Part shown: positions 44,108 to 53,485 of the stretch, piece by piece | Layout: each line of letters starts with the position of its first letter | How positions within the stretch are numbered: the stretch's first letter is position 1 | Source of the DNA: Vibrio sp. 10N.286.49.B1 | GTDB lineage: Bacteria > Pseudomonadota > Gammaproteobacteria > Enterobacterales > Vibrionaceae | NCBI RefSeq assembly: GCF_002873335.1 | Contig: NZ_MCUW01000010.1 | Location: 121,414-185,413, forward strand | DNA length: 64,000 bases | Reading direction: 5' to 3' | Notes under the pieces: model-generated | What the model was told of the DNA's origin: nothing | Database searches by the model: none | Seen by the model: only the letters and a program-made list of their open reading frames with translations | Translations under genes and position numbers: made by a program

Positions 44108-47011
44108 ATGTTAAAGCGTTTTGTTACTAATCTTAAGCGTCCCTTGCCACTTCATGTACACATCACCTTGATGTTTGTTGCGTTGGTCATTGTCATCTGT
44201 GGTGTGCAAATTTGGATTACGCAGGCAAGTTTGAACAAGGTCTTACTCAACGCCAATGAAAACTTATTTGAGCGAATTACCAGTGAGGCAAGAACGGATT
44301 TAAATTACCAATTTTCTCCAGTTTTTACGACGGTGGATACCTATTCGTCCACCGCGCTAGTAAGAGAAAATGACGCACAAGCCAGATTTTCATTTGCGCC
44401 TGAGCTTATTTCACAATTGCATACCAACCGATTCCTCACATTATTCGTGGTTGGTTACCCCAATGGTGATTGGTTTACTGTGGTCCGTATTACCAATGAA
44501 CGTTTGCGTCATCTTATGCAGCTTAGTCCAAGTGCAGAATTTGCAGCGTTAAGTTTTGATGCCAAAAGCAACCTCATAGAAAGAAGAGCCTATAATGCAC
44601 AGCAGGTGCACTTATCAAGCGTGACCATACCTTACAACAATATTGATATTAGGCGTTCTGTTTGGTATCGAAATGCGGCGACAACGAAAACTCAAGTATC
44701 TGAACCGTATTTCATGCCTATTATAGGGCAAAGTGGTATCTCTATTTTTCGACGTGCAACAAACGGAGCCGTATTTGGTGCTGACCTAACCCTGAGTCAG
44801 GTGTCGAAAGTACTTCAAGATGCGACAGAAGCAAGAAATGCGCTTCGCTTATTGTATGACGATGAAGGGCATGTGTATGGCTTTAGTCAGCCCGAGCTGT
44901 TTGACGTCAGAGATGCTATTCGAAGCACGAGCACACTCACTGTTGATGATATTGTCCACCCATTGATCAATAAAACCTTGCGGCATAGAAAATTCGGTGA
45001 ACCCGCGAGAGAGGTTCAATACAGGGGCGAGAGATGGGTGGTGAAAGTCGATCGATTTGAAGGGACAGATCAACAAAATTTCAACCTAGCGATGGCGGTA
45101 AAAGCAGATCAGTTACTGAAAGATGCGAATAGTGTCGCTCGGTATTCTTTAGTGGGTTCGTTTATTGCGTTGTTGTTCGCGTTACCGTGCATCTATTACA
45201 TGTCTCAGTGGTTGGCAAAACCTATACGCCAGGCCAGTGAGAAAGCAAAATCAATTCAACATTTTAGATTCAATGATGGTTCTCAAAATACATCCCAAGT
45301 AGCTGAAATAAAAGAAATGTCTGACTCGTTCTCAGCAATGCAATCCACGATTCGGCGTTTTTTATCCCTCACCAATTCAATGGCAAAAGAATATGATCTA
45401 GACCGATTGCTTGCACTAGTCTGCAGTGAAACCGCTGAGGCAACTCATGCGAACAGTACCTATATTTACCTTCTAAATAATGAGGAAACGTTGCTTGAAC
45501 TTCGTTTCATTAAGCTAAAAAATCATGATGATATTGAGCTTGCAGCCGTTCCGCCTTTGCGACTGAATGATCCGTTACTACAAGGCGATTTGGAGCAATT
45601 TTTCAGACAAAAAAAATCGGTTTACGTACCGCATGATGAAGTCAGTAAACTCGTAAAAAGAGATAGCGAAACAGACAGTGTTTTGTTCATCCCTCTTATT
45701 GACCGACAACAAAAAGTGATAGGGGCGTTAGGGCTCGGTTTTGATAAAGCACATGAAGATTTTGTGTTGATGGAAAACCTTGAATATATTGAAACGCTTG
45801 CTGCTTATGCCTCGGTGACTATCGAGACACAGGCGATGCTGGCAAGTCAGAAAGCGCTATTGGATTCGTTTATTCAAGTCATGGCGGAAGCGATTGATAC
45901 CAAATCACCTTATACCGGCAACCACTGCCAGCGTGTCCCTGTGCTCACTGAGATGTTAACACTGGCTGCGCAACAGCAGGAAAAAGGGCCGTTTGAGGCC
46001 TTTTCAATGACCAAAGAACAATGGGAAGAGCTGCATGTCGCCGCTTGGTTGCATGACTGCGGAAAAGTGACTACACCAGAACATGTCATCGACAAAGCGA
46101 CCAAACTAGAAACGATTTATAACCGTATTCATGAGGTACGGATGCGGTTTGAAATACTTAAGCGAGACGCTGAGTTGAGTATGTACAAACACTATTCAAC
46201 CATCAATTTAACGTCAGAGCAATGGCAGGAGTTGGAGGCGAAGAAACAGCAAATAGATGACGATTTCGCCATCATCGCGAAAGCGAATACCGGTGATGAG
46301 TACCTCACCACCGAAGCTCTAGAGCGAATCAATGCCATCGCAAAACAAACATGGACAGCAACGATTGATTCTCGCTTAGGGTTATCGTGGGAAGAGTTAT
46401 CCCGGTATGACACGTCAGTATCGATAGTCGGCAACAAAGAATCGATATTAAGCGATGGTGTGCAGCATCTGGTAGCGTGGGAAAAAGATCCAGAAAGAGA
46501 GCCTAGGTTTGTTATTAAGCCTGGCGAGCATCAAAATAACTTGGGTGAGCTCTATAACTTATCGGTGCGCAAAGGCACGTTAAATGAAGAAGAGCGTTAT
46601 ATCATCAATAGTCACATGATTGCGACATTAAGAATGCTGGAACGTTTGCCCTTTCCTAAGCACATGACCAATGTTCCTTTGTTAGCAGGCAGTCACCACG
46701 AAAGGATTGATGGAAAAGGGTATCCATTAGGGTTAGTTGCAAGCGAACTTCCTGTCGCCGCCAGAGCAATGGCGATTGCCGATGTATTTGAGGCATTGAC
46801 GAGTCAAGACCGACCTTATAAGCAACCTAAAAAGTTGTCAGAAACCTTGGCGATTATGAGGATTATGGTGAATGATGGCCATTTAGATGGTGCCCTTTTT
46901 GAGTTGTTCCTGACATCTAACGTCTATTTAGATTACGCGCAAGTGCATATCAAACTTGAACAGATAGACGTCAAGGATGTACAACCCTATTTATCGACGA
47001 AGAAAGTGTGA
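44108..47011 (+). CDS. Cache-HAMP-GAF-HD-GYP c-di-GMP phosphodiesterase, copy 1
   Basis: The 967-residue membrane sensor has TM1 (about 15-38), a periplasmic Cache-like domain with ANGAVFGADLTLSQ, TM2 (about 345-365), HAMP, a GAF-like domain (about 440-580) and HD-GYP. The metal motif HDCGK starts at His649 and HHERIDGKGYP lies at 863-873, so the HD and GYP signatures are intact and c-di-GMP hydrolysis to GMP is expected. Between the two lies an extra mostly helical insert of about 170 residues (roughly 680-830) that ordinary HD-GYP domains lack. The next gene is a full-length paralogue. Confidence 0.92.
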   Translation: MLKRFVTNLKRPLPLHVHITLMFVALVIVICGVQIWITQASLNKVLLNANENLFERITSEARTDLNYQFSPVFTTVDTYSSTALVRENDAQARFSFAPELISQLHTNRFLTLFVVGYPNGDWFTVVRITNERLRHLMQLSPSAEFAALSFDAKSNLIERRAYNAQQVHLSSVTIPYNNIDIRRSVWYRNAATTKTQVSEPYFMPIIGQSGISIFRRATNGAVFGADLTLSQVSKVLQDATEARNALRLLYDDEGHVYGFSQPELFDVRDAIRSTSTLTVDDIVHPLINKTLRHRKFGEPAREVQYRGERWVVKVDRFEGTDQQNFNLAMAVKADQLLKDANSVARYSLVGSFIALLFALPCIYYMSQWLAKPIRQASEKAKSIQHFRFNDGSQNTSQVAEIKEMSDSFSAMQSTIRRFLSLTNSMAKEYDLDRLLALVCSETAEATHANSTYIYLLNNEETLLELRFIKLKNHDDIELAAVPPLRLNDPLLQGDLEQFFRQKKSVYVPHDEVSKLVKRDSETDSVLFIPLIDRQQKVIGALGLGFDKAHEDFVLMENLEYIETLAAYASVTIETQAMLASQKALLDSFIQVMAEAIDTKSPYTGNHCQRVPVLTEMLTLAAQQQEKGPFEAFSMTKEQWEELHVAAWLHDCGKVTTPEHVIDKATKLETIYNRIHEVRMRFEILKRDAELSMYKHYSTINLTSEQWQELEAKKQQIDDDFAIIAKANTGDEYLTTEALERINAIAKQTWTATIDSRLGLSWEELSRYDTSVSIVGNKESILSDGVQHLVAWEKDPEREPRFVIKPGEHQNNLGELYNLSVRKGTLNEEERYIINSHMIATLRMLERLPFPKHMTNVPLLAGSHHERIDGKGYPLGLVASELPVAARAMAIADVFEALTSQDRPYKQPKKLSETLAIMRIMVNDGHLDGALFELFLTSNVYLDYAQVHIKLEQIDVKDVQPYLSTKKV

Positions 47012-47068
47012 AATAGAGAAAGCTAACCTATTCTTCTTATTATCATAATAATAATCAGGGAAGGCTTA

Positions 47069-49963
47069 ATGGCTGAGGGAAATAAGTGGTGGAGTTGGTC
47101 TAGGTTAAGGTATCCACTGCACGTTCACATTACTAGCCTGTTCTTAGCCATTATTCTCACGGTTTGTGGGGTACAAATTTGGTTAACTCAAAATGGATTG
47201 AGTCAGGTCTTGTTAGATGCGAATGAACATCTGTTTGATCGTATTGCTAAAGAGACACAATCCAATTTAGCCATTCATTATCAGCCGGCATTAGCTATCG
47301 TGGAAGCCTTGTCTCAAGGAGAATTATCTCGGCATCAAGATGCTAATGAGCGACTCGGTGCTATGCCTGAGATGATCAGCCTTCTCTCATCAAGCCCCTA
47401 TGTATTATCTTATTCTATGGTCTTTCCTAGTGGCGATTTTCTCATTGCTTTCCAACCCTATAACCCAATGATGCGAGCGGCATTAAAGGTTAAGCCTGAA
47501 ACGAAGTTTATTGTATTTAACTACTCGAACGCTGATAACCGGTTGATGAGTTACGAGTTCGATAATACGTATCAAGTGGTTAAGACAGAATTAAGGACTA
47601 AGTTGCATTTTATTCCACAAGACCAACAATGGTACAAGGATGCAATTAGGGATGAATTGTTACTTTCAGATCCTTATTATTTCCCGTTGGTTGATAAAAT
47701 AGGAACGACATTTTCTAAACGAGCGGCCAATGGCGTTGTGATTGCTGCGGACCTTACTCTTGAACAAATATCGAGTGTCTTGGCTGAATCGGTCACAAGA
47801 AAATCTTCTTTTCGAGTGCTATTTGATGGAAGTTACCGATTATATGCTTACAGCAATCCAACACTCATTGATGTTGAGGAGGACTTGCGCAAGAGTGGTT
47901 ATTTACACCTTGATGATATTGCTAATCCCGTCGTGAAAGAGGCGGTATCCAAAATAGGTTTGGTGGTAGGCCGCTCCGTTCAATTTGAGGCTTTAGGTGA
48001 GACATGGATTGGTCGAATAGAACGGTCCCCAAGCCATTCTGGACATAACCTGTATTTATTGATGGTGGTGAAATCGAATGAATTGCTTGGGAAATCACAA
48101 GCTATCGCAAAAACGTCTATTTATGCCTCATTGATTGTTTTATGTGTTGCGCTTCCCTTTGTTTATGCCATTGCTCAACGCATATCTAATCCGATCAAAA
48201 TCGCTACGGAGCGAGCGCGACGAATAGAGCGATTTGATTTTAACCTTGGTGATGTGAAAGGTTCTTATATTAAGGAGATACACGAACTTTCTCAGTCGTT
48301 GTATGCAATGCAGCAAACCATTGCCAGTTTCTTAGCGCTCACCAAAAATATCGCCAAGGTTCAAGATCTTGAAAGGTTACTGGAATTACTGAGTAGCGAA
48401 GCATTGCAATCGACAGGCGCGACCGTCAGTTATCTTTATCTTTGCGACGCCAGTACGAATTTGAAGCCACATTGCGTGTTAACGAAAAGCGGTGATGTCC
48501 TCGATGTCGATTCGTTGAAGGCTATTGACATAAATGATTCAGAATTAGAAGCATTTAGATATCGTGTTCTCACCAATAAGCAGCCGTTTGTGTACGAATA
48601 TCACGCAGCTCAAGCACTAATAGATGGTATGTCAAAAGATGAGTCATTTCTTTTTATTCCGTTGTTTGATAGACGCGAGCACTTATTAGGTGGTTTTGGG
48701 TTGCTGGTGGATTCAGCAACGATTGATGACCTTCTCAAACGCAAAGGGCCGTACATTGATGCTTTAGCAGAGTATGCGTCGGTAGCGATTGAAACGAAGC
48801 AGATACTCGAAGACCAAAAAGCGCTCATGCAGTCATTTATCGAGGTGATGGCTGGGGCGGTGGATACCAAGTCACCATATACCGGAAATCATTGCCAACG
48901 AGTGCCCGTGTTGACGGAAATGTTGACACAAGCGGCAGTCAATTCTCAGTCTGAGGCTTTTAATGATTTTACACTCAGCGAAGATCAATGGCAGGAGTTG
49001 CATTTAGCGGCATGGTTACATGATTGTGGAAAGGTCACGACGCCGGAACATGTTGTAGATAAAGCAACGAAGCTAGAAACAATTTATAACCGAATCCATG
49101 AGGTTCGCACTCGTTTTGAAGTATTAAAGCGCGATGCTCATATTGCAACGATGTCGAATGCGTTGGGTAGGCCATTAGAGGGGCAATATAAGCAGAGCCT
49201 AGAGAAAGAGTGGCGGCAGTTGGACGACGATTTTTCTTTTATTGCTCAAATCAATCTTGGTGGCGAGTTCCTTGACGACGACGCGATTGCTCGTTTGCAC
49301 GTTGTTGCTCAAAAGCAGTGGAAAAAAACAATAGATGAACGCTTAGGGCTTTCTTGGGAAGAGCGCAGCCGCTACGGTGACGAAGCGTTTGAACCTGGAG
49401 CAAGTGAGTCTGTACTGGTCGATGCAAGTGCACACAATGTGCCATGGAAGCGACAGTTGGCTTCTGACAAGCGCTTTAATTTGAAGAAGCCAGATTATCA
49501 AAACAGATTGGGTGAGGTGTATAATTTATCTATTAAGAGAGGGACGTTGAATGATGAAGAACGCTATATCATTAACAACCATATTGTAGAAACCATAAAG
49601 ATGCTAGAGAGCTTACCGTTTCCTAAATCAATGAGTAATGTGCCGAGTATTGCTGGCGGACATCATGAAAAAATAGATGGAACAGGATACCCACTTGGGC
49701 TCAAAGGTGAAGATATGCCGGTAACTGCACGGATTATGGCACTTGCCGATGTTTTTGAGGCATTAACCAGTGCGGATAGGCCGTACAAGACCCCAAAAAC
49801 ACTTTCAGAATCTCTGCGTATTATGTCTTTCATGGTAAAAGACAATCACTTAGATCAATCGTTATTTACGTTGTTTTTAGAGTCCGGTGTTTACTTAGTC
49901 TTTGCTGAAAAATTCTTAAAAGCCAGTCAAATTGATGACGTCAATATTGCGGATTATTTATAA
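47069..49963 (+). CDS. Cache-HAMP-GAF-HD-GYP c-di-GMP phosphodiesterase, copy 2
   Basis: The 964-residue tandem paralogue has the same architecture: HDCGK at about 651 and HHEKIDGTGYP at about 865, with the helical insert between. The periplasmic Cache-like domain is much less similar to copy 1 than the catalytic half, so the two probably sense different ligands while sharing an output. GGGAAGG precedes ATG 47069. It starts 57 bp after copy 1, so they are likely co-transcribed. Confidence 0.92.
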   Translation: MAEGNKWWSWSRLRYPLHVHITSLFLAIILTVCGVQIWLTQNGLSQVLLDANEHLFDRIAKETQSNLAIHYQPALAIVEALSQGELSRHQDANERLGAMPEMISLLSSSPYVLSYSMVFPSGDFLIAFQPYNPMMRAALKVKPETKFIVFNYSNADNRLMSYEFDNTYQVVKTELRTKLHFIPQDQQWYKDAIRDELLLSDPYYFPLVDKIGTTFSKRAANGVVIAADLTLEQISSVLAESVTRKSSFRVLFDGSYRLYAYSNPTLIDVEEDLRKSGYLHLDDIANPVVKEAVSKIGLVVGRSVQFEALGETWIGRIERSPSHSGHNLYLLMVVKSNELLGKSQAIAKTSIYASLIVLCVALPFVYAIAQRISNPIKIATERARRIERFDFNLGDVKGSYIKEIHELSQSLYAMQQTIASFLALTKNIAKVQDLERLLELLSSEALQSTGATVSYLYLCDASTNLKPHCVLTKSGDVLDVDSLKAIDINDSELEAFRYRVLTNKQPFVYEYHAAQALIDGMSKDESFLFIPLFDRREHLLGGFGLLVDSATIDDLLKRKGPYIDALAEYASVAIETKQILEDQKALMQSFIEVMAGAVDTKSPYTGNHCQRVPVLTEMLTQAAVNSQSEAFNDFTLSEDQWQELHLAAWLHDCGKVTTPEHVVDKATKLETIYNRIHEVRTRFEVLKRDAHIATMSNALGRPLEGQYKQSLEKEWRQLDDDFSFIAQINLGGEFLDDDAIARLHVVAQKQWKKTIDERLGLSWEERSRYGDEAFEPGASESVLVDASAHNVPWKRQLASDKRFNLKKPDYQNRLGEVYNLSIKRGTLNDEERYIINNHIVETIKMLESLPFPKSMSNVPSIAGGHHEKIDGTGYPLGLKGEDMPVTARIMALADVFEALTSADRPYKTPKTLSESLRIMSFMVKDNHLDQSLFTLFLESGVYLVFAEKFLKASQIDDVNIADYL

Positions 49964-50245
49964 ATGTCTGCAAGGTTATTGCACGTGGTAATTGGGGGAA
50001 TGAGATTGAGCGCATGCTCAATGCATGTGCTGGCAATAGATCGATTTGTAAGTAATGGTATTTTTATAAAACGCTGATGCAGCTTTGGTTAAATTGTGGA
50101 CCAAAACTGTATTACTGCGGGTAAGCTAATTAATTTAGAAAAACGAAAAACTATATTATCTCGGAACAATGTCATCTCGAGAAATAGCATCACCTAAAGT
50201 ACAATATTATTAATAAAAACAATATTGTACGATGGTGTATGTTTG

Positions 50246-51268
50246 TTAGAACGGCATGACACGATTGCGGCCGGTGCGTTTTGCATCGTATAGTTGTTTG
50301 TCTGCTCTGCCGACTAGGTCTTCGTAGGTATCTCCTTCTGCAAACTCAGCAACACCAAAAGAAGCCGTCACATTGCCCATTTTATTGCCTGTTTTTCGAT
50401 CGGTAATGGCCATTTTTTCTATCGACAATCGAACCGCTTCTGCCATTTGGCGAGCCACACGCAACGATTTGTTTGGCACAATCAGGGCAAACTCCTCACC
50501 ACCAAAACGGTAGGCACTGATGCCTCCCTTGCAGGCTTGTTTAAGGCGCTGAGCAATACCTTTTAAGATGGTGTCTCCAAATAGATGCCCAAGATCATCG
50601 TTGAACTTCTTAAAGTGGTCAATATCGAGAAAAATCAGGCTCATTGGCTGCTTGGCATCGCAAAACATCGTTAGATCAGTGTCAAAGGCACCACGGTTAT
50701 AAATGGACGTCAAACTATCAAACATGGCATTGCACTGTACTTTTGCTAGCTGTGTTTTAAGGCGACTGATTTCGTCACTGGCATTTTTAAGTTGATTGTG
50801 AATAAAGTCAGTTGAGTGCCGAATATCATTCGCATCATCGACAAGATCCTGTATCAGCGGCATGACTTCATCCAGTGTTGGATTATTGTTAGCATCGATG
50901 CTGGAACTAATGTCATCAAAGCTTTTGCTTAAGATCTTCGAAAAGTCAGAGGTATCTGAAATGGCGTCGGTCATTGAGCTGGAGACTTCAGTGACCAATG
51001 CTTCCAAGTTTGTTTTCAAGTGAGTTAGATCTACCGTCGCTTTGCCAGATATGTGTTCTCGATATAACTCGACGGAACGAACGGGCGGCAACACATTATG
51101 CTCGATAAGAAGAGAGTCCACTTCATGGTTTAGCTCTGGAATCGTTTGTTCAACGTAGGTGTACCACAAAGCATAATTGGCAGGCGTCGCAGGCACATGG
51201 TGTTTAACCATCAGTGGTACTGCTTTTTTCAGATTCGCGGCTGATTTTTGGAAATCGTTTTTTTTCAT
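50246..51268 (-). CDS. Cytosolic GGDEF diguanylate cyclase
   Basis: The 340-residue protein has an N-terminal helical region (about 1-175, partly coiled coil, including NYALWYTYVEQ, typical of the DgcA/CdgX-like group) and a C-terminal GGDEF domain. GGEEF lies at 256-260. The inhibitory RxxD site is absent (KGGI at the expected place), so product inhibition is unlikely. It lies convergent with the HD-GYP pair, putting synthesis and breakdown of c-di-GMP side by side. A GTACAATATT inverted repeat (50199-50230) lies just beyond its 3' end. Confidence 0.93.
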   Translation of the reverse strand: MKKNDFQKSAANLKKAVPLMVKHHVPATPANYALWYTYVEQTIPELNHEVDSLLIEHNVLPPVRSVELYREHISGKATVDLTHLKTNLEALVTEVSSSMTDAISDTSDFSKILSKSFDDISSSIDANNNPTLDEVMPLIQDLVDDANDIRHSTDFIHNQLKNASDEISRLKTQLAKVQCNAMFDSLTSIYNRGAFDTDLTMFCDAKQPMSLIFLDIDHFKKFNDDLGHLFGDTILKGIAQRLKQACKGGISAYRFGGEEFALIVPNKSLRVARQMAEAVRLSIEKMAITDRKTGNKMGNVTASFGVAEFAEGDTYEDLVGRADKQLYDAKRTGRNRVMPF

Positions 51269-51646
51269 GGTTTCTTACTGGTCCCTAACACATTTTTCCA
51301 TTTGCGAATTGTTTGAATGTGACAAGTACAGATTGACAATGCGCTGCTCTAGGTTGTGATTATCTAATGAGTTCTTTAATTTGTCACTTTTGATTACTCA
51401 GTTTTTGAAAATGGGCCTCATTTTTGATTCAAAAGCTTGGTGTTTACCCTGTTTTATTCTTTTATTTATTGATGCTAATTATTGTAAATTGAGGATGAAG
51501 ACAATATTTGGATTGGAAGTAATAAAGTCGGGTTTATCAAATTATGGAATCATTTTGACATAAACGACAATTATCCAAGATAAACTGCACGCTGTTGTCT
51601 GTATTTATCTATCATTGACATTAAGGACTGTTTATAAGGAGTATTC
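51269..51646. other. 378-bp gap without a recognised gene
   Basis: This AT-rich divergent promoter region lies between the GGDEF and phzF-like genes. Short frames here lack ribosome sites and domains. I see no palindrome or RNA feature worth naming. Confidence 0.6.
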
Positions 51647-52447
51647 ATGCAGTTATCGATATATCAGGTAAATGCATTTACTAGCGAACCCTTTAAGGGG
51701 AACCCCGCTGGTGTTTGTATTACAGAGTCACCATTACCGGCATCATTGATGTTGTCTATTGCCAAGGAAATGGCGATATCAGAAACTGCGTTTTTGTCAC
51801 TTTCTGATAATCGACTCCGTTGGTTTACGCCCAAGGTTGAAGTGGCGTTATGTGGCCATGGAACATTAGCCACAGTCAAAGTCATGGACGAAAAAGGCTT
51901 ACTTGACGCAGACGGTAAGGTTACCTTCCACACCTTATCGGGTGATCTTCATGCGCAGAAAACAGGTGAACGTATCTCGCTCGACTTTCCTTTATATCGT
52001 GCAGAAGAAGCCTCAAAAAATACACAACATAAATGTGAAGCGTTAGGGCTAAAACAAGATGATGTGGTGTTCTGGGGAGAATTTGAGGGAGGGAAAGATT
52101 TTGTCGTATTGAAGCATGAAGAACATTTGCGTCAGGTTACACCAAATTATCACCAGCTCGTGGCATGCGAAGGTCGCGCGATGGTGCTTACCGCACAATC
52201 GAACCGTACCGACATTGATTTTATTGCCCGTTATTTTGCTCCATGGGTTGGTGTTGATGAAGACCCAGTGACCGGTTCAGCGTATTGCGCATTGGCGCCT
52301 TACTGGGCTAAGCAACTAAATAAATGCTCACTTGTCGGTTACCAAGCCTCAGAGCGTGGTGGCTATGTCGCGATGATGCTGAAAGAAGATAGAATTGAGT
52401 TGACCGGTCAGGCCGTCACGTTGATCCGTGGTGAAATCAGTGTCTGA
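51647..52447 (+). CDS. PhzF-family isomerase/epimerase-like protein
   Basis: The 266-residue protein shows the duplicated diaminopimelate-epimerase-like fold of PhzF. IYQVNAFTSEPFKGNPAGVC begins the first half, Glu46 in ISETAFL is at the catalytic position, and GVDEDPVTGSAYCALAPYW begins the GSA loop of the second half. Members lacking a phenazine operon probably isomerise other small metabolites. AAGGAG lies upstream of ATG 51647. It overlaps the next gene. Confidence 0.92.
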   Translation: MQLSIYQVNAFTSEPFKGNPAGVCITESPLPASLMLSIAKEMAISETAFLSLSDNRLRWFTPKVEVALCGHGTLATVKVMDEKGLLDADGKVTFHTLSGDLHAQKTGERISLDFPLYRAEEASKNTQHKCEALGLKQDDVVFWGEFEGGKDFVVLKHEEHLRQVTPNYHQLVACEGRAMVLTAQSNRTDIDFIARYFAPWVGVDEDPVTGSAYCALAPYWAKQLNKCSLVGYQASERGGYVAMMLKEDRIELTGQAVTLIRGEISV

Positions 52448-53147
52448 TAATACAGTGCTTGATAAAACTATGTTCAATGAAAGCCCATTGAATGAAACTG
52501 AGCTTAATGAGGCCGCATTTAACGAGACTTGGAAGCCCGAATTACTGAGATTTATTCAACAGGAAATGGTGACGGATGCGGCACATGATATTCAACATGT
52601 TGCTAGAGTGGTAAATACTGCGACCCGCCTTTCTGAGACAGAAGGTGGCGATTTATATGTCGTGCTTCCAGCGGCATATCTGCACGATTGCTTCACTTAC
52701 CCCAAAGACCATCCTGACAGAAAACACAGCGCTTTTATCGCCGCGGATAAAGCCTGCGAATTTTTATCGAGTATTCATTACCCAAATCAGTATTTAAACG
52801 CTATTCATCACGCCATCGTTGCACACAGTTATTCTGCAAATGTGGCACCGACTACGCGTGAAGCCATGATCGTGCAAGATGCCGATCGGCTTGATGCGTT
52901 GGGGGCGATTGGGATAACACGTTGTATTCAAGTATCGGCGAGTTTACAGCGAACCCTGTATTCAAATGACGATCCATTTTGTCGTGAGAGAGCCCCCGAC
53001 GATAGTCAGTTTACGCTGGATCATTTTTATACCAAGTTGTTTTCGATTGCAGACACAATGAACACCTCGGCAGGTCAAGCTGAAGCTCAAAACCGAGTCG
53101 AATGTATGCAATATTATTTAACGCAGTTAAGCAGAGAAATATCATGA
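52440..53147 (+). CDS. HD-domain phosphohydrolase (YedJ-like)
   Basis: The protein of about 235 residues has HD metal motifs HDIQHVARVV, AAYLHDCFTY and IVAHSY, plus DADRLDALGAIG. It is probably a nucleotide or phosphate-ester hydrolase. The start is one of several GTG codons (52428-52440), overlapping the phzF-like stop. The N-terminal 25 residues before WKPELLRF are low-complexity with repeated LNE/FNE units, not seen in usual family members, so a downstream start at ATG 52470 is possible. It is followed by a GNAT gene with an ATGA overlap. Confidence 0.88.
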   Translation: MSDNTVLDKTMFNESPLNETELNEAAFNETWKPELLRFIQQEMVTDAAHDIQHVARVVNTATRLSETEGGDLYVVLPAAYLHDCFTYPKDHPDRKHSAFIAADKACEFLSSIHYPNQYLNAIHHAIVAHSYSANVAPTTREAMIVQDADRLDALGAIGITRCIQVSASLQRTLYSNDDPFCRERAPDDSQFTLDHFYTKLFSIADTMNTSAGQAEAQNRVECMQYYLTQLSREIS

Positions 53148-53380
53148 TTGAACACCAGATGGATAGGAAGCGATTTGTGTACAGCAAAGAGGGGCAGGAA
53201 GGTATATTAGATTACAAATTGACGGGTAATACCGTTAACTTTACTCATACGTTTGTACCGGATGCCTTCCGTGGTCAAGGGGTCGCTAAACAACTGGTCG
53301 AGCAAGGGTTGAGCTGGGCTAGGGAACAAGGTTATGAAATAGAAGCCGACTGTTGGTATGTGGCCAAGGCGCTAAGTTAG
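53144..53380 (+). CDS. Small GNAT-fold (YjdJ/NATD1-like) acetyltransferase
   Basis: The 78-residue minimal Gcn5-like domain shows VPDAFRGQGVAKQLVEQGLSWAREQGYEI, with the RGQGVA acetyl-CoA loop. ATG 53144 overlaps the HD gene stop (ATGA). The substrate is unknown. It is third in a phzF-HD-GNAT operon. Confidence 0.88.
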   Translation: MIEHQMDRKRFVYSKEGQEGILDYKLTGNTVNFTHTFVPDAFRGQGVAKQLVEQGLSWAREQGYEIEADCWYVAKALS

Positions 53381-53423
53381 GGTTTTCTTTGTTGACTCTA
53401 TATTGAAGCATGATGCGCAAAAG

Positions 53424-53456
53424 AAAAGGGATGCCGGCTGAGTGGCATCCCTTTTT
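53424..53456. terminator. Bidirectional intrinsic terminator
   Basis: AAAAGGGATGCC (53424-53435) pairs with 53444-53455, with T and A runs on both sides, between the GNAT gene and the convergent NhaC gene. Confidence 0.92.
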
Positions 53457-53485
53457 AGTTTTACCTTTTGAGCCTATCTCTTAAC

